Source: an uncultured Bacilli bacterium (GTDB lineage Bacteria; Bacillota_I; Bacilli_A; RF39; UBA660). Taken from it: 7,826 nucleotides of DNA. The notes beneath the pieces were generated by a model. The model did no database searches. It was not told the origin of the DNA and saw only the letters and a list, made by a program, of their open reading frames with translations. The stretch is from assembly GCA_947588665.1 (NCBI GenBank), contig CANPYU010000045.1:1-7826 (forward strand), in the 5' to 3' direction. Below are positions 1-4,739 of the stretch, piece by piece. Position numbers and translations under genes: made by a program. Position 1 is the first letter of the stretch; the number at the start of each line of letters is the position of its first letter.

Positions 1-1
1 T

Positions 2-496
2 ATTAGAGAAATGTCTAAATTACCAAGCGCTTTAATTATTGTTGATCCTAAAAAAGAAATTAATGCAATAAGAGAAGCTCGTAAACTTAAAATTCCAGTA
101 TTTGGAATAGTAGATACAAATTGTGATCCTGATGATGTTGACTATGTAATTCCCGGAAATGATGATGCTGTTCGCAGTGTTAAAGTTTTACTAGGAGTTT
201 TAACTAATGCAATCTGTGAAGTTCGTGGGCTAGAAATGGTTGATTATGTTACAGAAGAAGACAAAAAAGCTAAAGAACATAAAACCATGGATGAGTTAAT
301 TAAAGAAGAAAAAAGAGATGTTGAAGAAGTTAAAGAAATGTCTGAAATTAAAAAAGAAGACAAAAAAGAAAAAAACACTAAAAAAGTTGATTATAGTGAA
401 ATGACTTTAACTGAACTAAAAAACATTGCTAAAGAAAAAGGCCTTAAAGGTTATTCAACTATGAAAAAAGAAGAAATTATTGCAAACTTAAAATAA
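2..496 (+). CDS. rpsB: 30S ribosomal protein S2, 3' part, with Rho_N/SAP-like C-terminal extension
   Basis: S2 is a small-subunit ribosomal protein needed for translation initiation. The reading frame is open from base 2, so the 5' part lies outside the window; the ATG at 11 is an internal Met in a conserved stretch ([19 protein letters not shown]). Diagnostic S2 segments follow: [37 protein letters not shown], visible from about base 75 to 185. After the normal S2 end (about base 235) there is a Lys/Glu-rich linker of about 55 residues, then a module of about 30 residues starting [15 protein letters not shown] and ending at the stop, which fits the Rho_N/SAP helix-extension-helix pattern. 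This extension is longer than in typical S2 and could bind nucleic acid (inference). tsf follows 26 bases downstream, the classical rpsB-tsf order, so the two are probably co-transcribed. Confidence 0.95.
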   Translation: MREMSKLPSALIIVDPKKEINAIREARKLKIPVFGIVDTNCDPDDVDYVIPGNDDAVRSVKVLLGVLTNAICEVRGLEMVDYVTEEDKKAKEHKTMDELIKEEKRDVEEVKEMSEIKKEDKKEKNTKKVDYSEMTLTELKNIAKEKGLKGYSTMKKEEIIANLK

Positions 497-522
497 ATAT
501 AAAAATTAAAGGAGGATTATAT

Positions 523-1401
523 ATGGAAGTTACTGCTAGTATGGTTAAAGACCTAAGAGAAAAAACTGGCGCAGGAATGATGGACTGCAAAAAAGCTCTT
601 GCCGAGACAAATGGAGATATGGAATCTGCAATTGATTGGTTAAGAGAAAAGGGCATTGCCAAAAGTGCTAAAAAAGAATCAAGAATTGCTGCCGAAGGTT
701 TAGCAAATATTTATATTAAAGATAATCGTGCCGTTATTTTAGAAGTAAATAGTGAAACTGATTTTGTTAGTAAGAATGCTGAATTTACTGAAATGATTGA
801 TACTATTGGTAATACTATTTTAAATAGTGATGTAACCACTTTAGATAGTGCTCTAGATCTTTCATGCCAAGAAGGAACAATTAAAGATTTAATTATTGCT
901 AAAACTGCTAAAATAGGCGAAAAACTATCTTTAAGAAGAATTGCCGTTGTTGAAAAAAATGCTGATGAAAACTTTGGTGCATATTTACACATGGGAGGCC
1001 GAATTGCCGTTTTAACTGTTATAAAAGGAGCTAATTCAGAAGTAGCAAAAGAAGTTGCTATGCAAGCAGCCGCAATGCGTCCTGAATATGTATTTGAAAG
1101 TGATGTTCCAGCATCTGTTGTTGAAAAAGAAAAAGCTGTTCAAAAAGAACTTGCTATGTCTGAAGGAAAACCAGCCGATATTGCCGAAAAAATGGTTGCG
1201 GGTCGTATTAAAAAATATTTTAAAGAAATATGCTTAGTAGAGCAACCATTTATCAAAGATGGCGATATAACTGTTAATGATTATATCAAGAAAAATAATG
1301 GTGAAATGATAAGTATGATTCGTTATGAAGTCGGAGAAGGCATGGAAAAAAGAACTGAAAACTTTGCTGAAGAAGTAATGAATCAAGTAAAAGGAAACTA
1401 G
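523..1401 (+). CDS. tsf: Translation elongation factor Ts
   Basis: EF-Ts is the cytoplasmic nucleotide exchange factor that releases GDP from EF-Tu. The 292-residue product is the usual Bacilli length. The N-terminal UBA-like domain is intact (MVKDLREKTGAGMMDCKKAL, residues 7-26), and the EF-Tu-contacting TDFV motif is at residues 79-82 within NSETDFVSKN. The core domain follows with the typical HMGGRIAVL segment. The ATG start is fixed by an ideal AAAGGAGG site at 508-515, 7 bases upstream. It is preceded by rpsB and its stop codon lies inside a strong intrinsic terminator, so the rpsB-tsf unit ends here. pyrH, which often follows tsf, is not present. Confidence 0.98.
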   Translation: MEVTASMVKDLREKTGAGMMDCKKALAETNGDMESAIDWLREKGIAKSAKKESRIAAEGLANIYIKDNRAVILEVNSETDFVSKNAEFTEMIDTIGNTILNSDVTTLDSALDLSCQEGTIKDLIIAKTAKIGEKLSLRRIAVVEKNADENFGAYLHMGGRIAVLTVIKGANSEVAKEVAMQAAAMRPEYVFESDVPASVVEKEKAVQKELAMSEGKPADIAEKMVAGRIKKYFKEICLVEQPFIKDGDITVNDYIKKNNGEMISMIRYEVGEGMEKRTENFAEEVMNQVKGN

Positions 1402-1422
1402 TCATAATTGATTAGTTTTTTT
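1395..1422 (+). terminator. Intrinsic terminator of the rpsB-tsf unit
   Basis: A 10-bp stem with a TAAT tetraloop (1395-1404 paired with 1409-1418, one G-T pair) is followed by a run of T to 1422. The hairpin includes the tsf stop codon (1399-1401). Confidence 0.85.
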
Positions 1423-1467
1423 AAATCTTAAATTAGACATTTATTTAACAGATTTTAATTATTTTAC

Positions 1468-1496
1468 TTAATATAATAAATAATAAATGTTATAAT
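1468..1496 (+). promoter_or_regulatory. Extended -10 promoter of the thioredoxin-like gene
   Basis: A perfect extended -10, TGTTATAAT, lies at 1488-1496. A weak -35 candidate, TTAATA at 1468-1473 (4 of 6 matches to TTGACA), is 17 bases upstream of the hexamer. The predicted start of transcription is near 1503, only about 13 bases before the ATG at 1516. Confidence 0.7.
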
Positions 1497-1505
1497 ATTA
1501 TCAGT

Positions 1506-1511
1506 GGTGAT
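1506..1511 (+). promoter_or_regulatory. GGTGAT ribosome binding site that fixes the start at 1516
   Basis: GGTGAT pairs with the ATCACC part of the 16S rRNA 3' end and lies 4 bases before ATG 1516, which is the right register for that part of the anti-SD. It overlaps the GTG codons at 1504 and 1507, which argues against those as starts. Confidence 0.6.
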
Positions 1512-1515
1512 AAAT

Positions 1516-2094
1516 ATGCATAAGAATTTAAAAAAAGTCATACAAAGTATATTATTTATTTTAATAATAATTGCATTTATATATGTAGGAACTAAGGATT
1601 TTAGCAGCAATACTGAAGTAGATAACGAAAAATTTGATCATGATTATCCTTTAGTTAATATAGGAAATGTTTTTACTTATGTTAATGCAAGCGAAGTATA
1701 TGCCACTTTAAAAAATGGAACTGGTGTTATCTTTATGGGTTTTCCGACTAATGCTTGGACAGGATATTATGCGCGCATATTAAATGATGCCGCAAAAGAA
1801 GTTGGCCTTGATAAAATTTTATATTATGATTTTTATGAAGATCGTAATATGCGCAATGCTACCTATCAAAGTATAGTTGTAAAACTAAGTAATTTTCTAC
1901 CCGTCTTAGATGAAAATAATCAAAATATATATGCTCCAACTTTACTTATTATTAAAAATGGTGAAATAACTAATTTTGATAATGAAACTGCTATTAAAAA
2001 TGGTAATTTAAATCCCGAAGAGTATTGGAATTCTGTTCGCACTGGTTTAAAAAAGAATAACTTAAAAATGATGCTAGAAGATTATTTAAAATGA
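1516..2094 (+). CDS. Membrane-anchored thioredoxin-fold protein lacking active-site cysteines
   Basis: The 192-residue product has a short basic N-terminus (MHKNLKK), one hydrophobic anchor (residues about 8-25) and an outward-facing domain. That domain fits a thioredoxin fold: strand VIFMGFP (71-77), a helix after the active-site position, strand ILYYDF (101-106), then APTLLIIKNGEI (140-151) with the conserved cis-Pro at 141. Related proteins carry a CxxC-type motif after the first strand, but here the segment reads GFPTNAWT (75-82), with Asn79 and Thr82 where cysteines are expected. The whole protein contains no cysteine, so it cannot do thiol-disulfide exchange; a binding or chaperone role, or loss of function, is inferred. 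It has its own promoter and stands between tsf and frr. ATG 1516 is preferred over the upstream GTG codons because of the GGTGAT site. Confidence 0.75.
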   Translation: MHKNLKKVIQSILFILIIIAFIYVGTKDFSSNTEVDNEKFDHDYPLVNIGNVFTYVNASEVYATLKNGTGVIFMGFPTNAWTGYYARILNDAAKEVGLDKILYYDFYEDRNMRNATYQSIVVKLSNFLPVLDENNQNIYAPTLLIIKNGEITNFDNETAIKNGNLNPEEYWNSVRTGLKKNNLKMMLEDYLK

Positions 2095-2104
2095 AGTATT
2101 AATT

Positions 2105-2316
2105 ATGAATGCTATTCAAAATGGTAATTTATATGGAATTATTTTATCAATCTTGATAGTTCTATAGCATAATCAACCGAAATAAGATTAAATAAAGAAA
2201 TGGATATTTTAAAAAAGACCTACAGTAATAGTTATGTTTTATCTAAATTAAAAGAAAAATCTGAGACTCTAAATAATTTAAATAATCCTGAAAAATTAGG
2301 CCTTATATATCAATAA
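2105..2316 (+). pseudogene. Decayed coding remnant between the thioredoxin-like gene and frr
   Basis: The 309 bases between 2095 and 2403 hold no intact gene. Two coding-like fragments in different frames are visible. The first, 2105-2167 (20 codons), starts MNAIQNGNLY and turns hydrophobic (GIILSILIVL) before TAG. The second, 2200-2316 (38 codons), is an amphipathic Lys/Glu/Asn-rich stretch (LSKLKEKSETLNNLNNPEKL), open upstream to a stop at 2170 and lacking a ribosome binding site. Bases 2111-2134 match 1990-2013 of the preceding gene at 22 of 24 positions (AIQNGNLY against AIKNGNLN), so part of it may derive from a tandem duplication. The second fragment was not recognised. It could alternatively be a short real protein, but the missing ribosome site argues against that. 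Confidence 0.45.
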
Positions 2317-2341
2317 AGATGGTTTTTAAATATAAGTTATC

Positions 2342-2370
2342 TTGTCAAATCTACTGAAAACGATTATAAT
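2342..2370 (+). promoter_or_regulatory. Sigma-A promoter of frr
   Basis: TTGTCA (2342-2347, 5 of 6 matches) and a perfect TATAAT (2365-2370) are separated by exactly 17 bases. Transcription should start near 2377, about 27 bases before the frr ATG. This gives frr and the following gene their own transcript, separate from rpsB-tsf. Confidence 0.85.
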
Positions 2371-2403
2371 GATAATATAATAATTAATTAAGGAGAGAAA
2401 AAT

Positions 2404-2931
2404 ATGGATACAGAATTAAAATTTATGAAAGCAATTGAAAACTTAGAATTAAGATTAACTAACATTAGAGCGGGTAGGGCTAATCCCTCTATGCTAAATG
2501 GTATTAGTGCCCTTTATTATGGTACCCCAACTCCCATTCAAAGTCTTGCCAATATTACCGTTCCGGAAGCCCGTAGCCTTATGATCAAACCTTTCGATAA
2601 AAGTGCTTTAAAAGAGATAGAAAGGGCTATTAATGAAGCCAACATTGGTATTACTCCTACTAATAATGGTGAAGTAATAATTTTAACCGTTCCTGAACTT
2701 ACTGAAGAAAAAAGAAAGGATTATGTAAAGCAAGCTAAAATTATCTGTGAAGAAGCCAAAATAGCTCTACGTAATATAAGACAAGATGCTAATGAAGAAA
2801 TTAAGAATCAAGAATTACCCGAAGATGAAGAAAAATCTTCTTTAAATAAAATTCAAGAACTTATTAATGAATATAATAAAAAAGTTGATGAAATATTTAA
2901 AGAAAAAGAATCTGAACTAATGAGGGTTTAA
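2404..2931 (+). CDS. frr: Ribosome recycling factor
   Basis: RRF, with EF-G, splits post-termination ribosomes. The 175-residue product is about 10 residues shorter than the common 185, missing only part of the first helix. Family hallmarks are present: IRAGRANPSML (21-31), YYGTPTPIQSLANITVPEARSL across 38-59, a domain II that includes NNGEVIILTVPELTEEKRK, and RNIRQDANEE (123-132) in the long C-terminal helix. The start is supported by AAGGAG at 2390-2395, 8 bases upstream. It has its own promoter, and the next gene begins one base after its stop codon, so the two should be translationally coupled. It lies downstream of tsf as usual, but with pyrH replaced by other sequence. Confidence 0.97.
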   Translation: MDTELKFMKAIENLELRLTNIRAGRANPSMLNGISALYYGTPTPIQSLANITVPEARSLMIKPFDKSALKEIERAINEANIGITPTNNGEVIILTVPELTEEKRKDYVKQAKIICEEAKIALRNIRQDANEEIKNQELPEDEEKSSLNKIQELINEYNKKVDEIFKEKESELMRV

Positions 2932-2932
2932 A

Positions 2933-4096
2933 ATGAAAAATAAATTAAAAGAAATAGATAGTAACGAAGTAAATGAAGTAGTATCACTAACTAAAAAAAT
3001 ATTAAAAATACTATATGTTGTCATGGTAGTTGCCATCGTGTTATGTGGTACCATTATTTTAAAAAATTTAAATGTTTGGCATCTTTTGTTCACATTTTTT
3101 AAAGTTTTATCTCCTTTATTTATTGGCTTTATAATCGCGTGGTTATTAGATCCCATTGTAAAGAAAATGAATGATAAAGGAATTTCTCGAATTGTAGGAA
3201 GTCTTCTAGTATATGCTATATTTCTAATTTTTATATATATCTTTTTAAGAATTTTTATTCCTTCATTATATAATCAAATTAATGATTTAATAGGAACTTT
3301 ACCATCAATATTAGATAAGCTGCAAAATTTTGCTGATGACTTTGTAGCCAAAGTATCCATAAGTGGTGTTGATTTAACTAATTTTAAAGATAATTTATTT
3401 ACTAGTATTGGCGAATATGTTGTAGGGTTTACTAGTGCTTTGCCAACATCCTTAATTAGTATTTTAGGTAATTTAGTATCTGGTCTTGGAACTGTATTAA
3501 TTAGTTTAGTTGTAGGCTTATATATGTTATTTGATTTTAATGCTATTTCTAAACACTTTTTACGATTAGTACCTACTAAAAATCGTTATGAAATAGAAAT
3601 ATTATTATTAGATATTGGTAAAGAAGTACGTAAATCAATTATTGGCACTTTATTAGTAGCTTTAATGGTATTTATTTGTGATACTATCGGTTTTGCTATC
3701 ATTGGCTTAAAAGCTCCTTTATTATTTGGTATATTCTGTGGCCTAACGGATTTAATTCCTTATATTGGACCATATATTGGAGGAGCAGCTGCTTTAATAG
3801 TAGGCTTTAGCCAAGGAAGTATAACAGGAATTGCTGTCTTAATTATCTGCGTTATTGTTCAATTAGTTGAAAACTATATTTTACAACCAGTAATTATGAG
3901 TAAAACAACTCAACTACATCCTGTAACTATAATTGTTGGTTTATTAGTTTTTGCTCACTATTTTGGTATTATAGGTATGATTATAGCAACGCCATGCATA
4001 GCTCTTTTAAAAGTAATATTTAAATTTATCGTCAAAAAATATGATTTATTTAAAGATGATGAAGTGTTACTTCAAGAAGTCTTAAATGATGATTAA
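2933..4096 (+). CDS. AI-2E family transporter (polytopic membrane protein)
   Basis: The 387-residue product fits the AI-2E transporter family (TqsA/YtvI type) in length and layout. There are hydrophobic segments near residues 25-45, 50-72, 88-112 and 170-200, and several from 235 to the end, with a large soluble loop near 115-165. The signature GLTDLIPYIGPYIGG is at 270-284. The C-terminal family block is also present (LQPVIMSKTTQLHP at 317-330, then FGIIGMIIATP). Members have been linked to autoinducer-2 export or to Na+/H+ exchange, so the substrate cannot be named. Its GAGGG ribosome site (2922-2926) lies inside the frr 3' end, and one base separates the two genes, so it belongs to the frr transcript. 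It converges with the regulator gene downstream. Confidence 0.88.
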   Translation: MKNKLKEIDSNEVNEVVSLTKKILKILYVVMVVAIVLCGTIILKNLNVWHLLFTFFKVLSPLFIGFIIAWLLDPIVKKMNDKGISRIVGSLLVYAIFLIFIYIFLRIFIPSLYNQINDLIGTLPSILDKLQNFADDFVAKVSISGVDLTNFKDNLFTSIGEYVVGFTSALPTSLISILGNLVSGLGTVLISLVVGLYMLFDFNAISKHFLRLVPTKNRYEIEILLLDIGKEVRKSIIGTLLVALMVFICDTIGFAIIGLKAPLLFGIFCGLTDLIPYIGPYIGGAAALIVGFSQGSITGIAVLIICVIVQLVENYILQPVIMSKTTQLHPVTIIVGLLVFAHYFGIIGMIIATPCIALLKVIFKFIVKKYDLFKDDEVLLQEVLNDD

Positions 4097-4119
4097 AAAA
4101 GAATGGAACTCCATTCTTT
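4095..4119 (-). terminator. Terminator of the regulator gene (minus strand)
   Basis: A 9-bp stem (4098-4106 with 4111-4119) has a 4-base loop. On the minus strand it begins 4 bases after the regulator's TGA and ends in a run of six T. On the plus strand it has only a short T run, so it works best for the minus strand. Confidence 0.75.
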
Positions 4120-4120
4120 A

Positions 4121-4145
4121 AGGTCATTGTGTGACTTCTTTTTTT
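4121..4145 (+). terminator. Possible plus-strand terminator of the frr/AI-2E unit
   Basis: A 6-bp stem (4121-4126 with 4132-4137, one G-T pair) has a 5-base loop and is followed by C and seven T (4139-4145). The stem is short, and the T run also encodes Lys codons of the convergent gene. Together with the hairpin at 4098-4119 it would stop transcription from the left. Confidence 0.45.
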
Positions 4146-4579
4146 AATGTTTTTCCACACATATAATCAATAGAAACATTAAAATATTTAGCAAAATTAT
4201 ATAAATAAGTAATACTAACTGTCGTTGGCTCTTTTTCGTATTTTACTATTGAAGAAGGGGAAGTGTGTAATATTTTTGATAAATTATTAATCGGAATACG
4301 AGCCATTCTTCTTATATAACGCAAACTAAATTTTAAATATTTATAATCTATATTTATTTCAGTATTATAATATTTTAAACTTTTAGTTAAATCTAAAATA
4401 GTATTCAATGAAATTTTATATCGATTACTAATTAAATTTATTTCTTCCAATTTCATAGGTCTAATTCCCTCTTCATAAGCTTGATAAGTTTTTAATGAAA
4501 CATTTAAAATTTGTGCCATCTCTTGTTGAGTAAGCTTATCTTTTGTTCTTAAAGAAATTAAAAGATTATTATTTTGCAA
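4124..4579 (-). CDS. Tandem-HTH (XRE/Cro-CI type) transcriptional regulator
   Basis: This 151-residue DNA-binding protein appears to hold two complete XRE-type helix-turn-helix domains. HTH1 (about residues 7-66) contains KLTQQEMAQILNVSLKTYQAYEEG and ends with the typical ISLNTILDLT. HTH2 (about 83-141) contains IPINNLSKILHTSPSSIVKYEKE and ends with FNVSIDYMCGK. A linker of about 15 residues joins them; no sensor or membrane domain is present. Translation starts at TTG (4577-4579 on the plus strand reads CAA), supported by an ideal AAAGGAGGA site at 4586-4594, 7 bases upstream. It is divergent from the bacteriocin transporter, 160 bases away, which suggests control of that operon and perhaps of itself. 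The target genes and any effector are inferred, not shown. Confidence 0.88.
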   Translation of the reverse strand: MQNNNLLISLRTKDKLTQQEMAQILNVSLKTYQAYEEGIRPMKLEEINLISNRYKISLNTILDLTKSLKYYNTEINIDYKYLKFSLRYIRRMARIPINNLSKILHTSPSSIVKYEKEPTTVSITYLYNFAKYFNVSIDYMCGKTLKKEVTQ

Positions 4580-4585
4580 TCTAAA

Positions 4586-4594
4586 TCCTCCTTT
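4586..4594 (-). promoter_or_regulatory. Ribosome binding site that fixes the TTG start of the regulator
   Basis: Reads AAAGGAGGA on the minus strand, with 7 bases between GGAGG and the TTG start codon. No ATG or GTG in frame is better placed. Confidence 0.8.
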
Positions 4595-4601
4595 CTTAAG
4601 T

Positions 4602-4631
4602 TTGTTATTATAACCAAAAAAAACGTAAAAT
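4602..4631 (+). promoter_or_regulatory. Candidate promoter of the bacteriocin operon
   Basis: TTGTTA (4602-4607, 4 of 6) and TAAAAT (4626-4631, 5 of 6) are 18 bases apart. Transcription would start near 4638 and give a leader of about 100 bases. It overlaps the divergent regulator promoter. The match is modest, and no better plus-strand promoter was seen before 4740. Confidence 0.35.
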
Positions 4632-4638
4632 TTGTCGA
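4607..4638 (-). promoter_or_regulatory. Candidate promoter of the regulator gene
   Basis: On the minus strand a perfect TATAAT lies at 4607-4612. The closest -35 match, TCGACA at 4633-4638 (5 of 6), is 20 bases away, longer than ideal, so activity may depend on help or the -35 may differ. It overlaps the direct repeat at 4633-4649. Confidence 0.45.
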
Positions 4639-4649
4639 ACCATGACGAA
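4633..4649. repeat. Direct repeat TGWCGAA with 10-bp period, candidate operator
   Basis: TGTCGAA (4633-4639) and TGACGAA (4643-4649) are copies differing at one base and start 10 bp apart, so both face the same side of the helix. They sit at the predicted transcription start of the transporter operon and over the -35 of the regulator gene. Binding by the tandem-HTH protein is inferred. Confidence 0.4.
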
Positions 4650-4695
4650 ACTAATTGTTTTTGGGTCTAAATTTAAAGAAAAAGAAGGAAATCAA

Positions 4696-4728
4696 GGGTA
4701 TCCCCGTAATATATATAGGGGAAGGGAG
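4696..4728 (+). promoter_or_regulatory. Leader RNA fold near the transporter ribosome site
   Basis: TCCCC (4701-4705) can pair with GGGGA (4718-4722), leaving the ribosome site GGGAG (4724-4728) free. It can also pair through TCCC with GGGA (4724-4727), covering that site, or with GGG at 4696-4698. These G/C runs stand out in a very AT-rich spacer. Control of translation is inferred. Confidence 0.35.
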
Positions 4729-4739
4729 TAAAAATATAT

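Noticed and set aside
477..992. Minus-strand open frames over tsf (477-662 and 711-992)
   Set aside because: They are opposite a conserved gene, with no ribosome site and no recognisable product.
1055..1237. Plus-strand open frame of 60 codons inside tsf
   Set aside because: It lies wholly in another frame of a conserved gene, has no ribosome site and has a low-complexity Leu/Lys product.
1504..1515. GTG codons at 1504 and 1507 as start of the thioredoxin-like gene
   Set aside because: They overlap the GGTGAT ribosome site and the predicted transcription start; ATG 1516 is better placed.
2092..2094. TGA read as Trp (Mycoplasma-type code)
   Set aside because: TGA ends two genes at sensible places, conserved Trp codons are TGG, and no conserved gene has an internal TGA.
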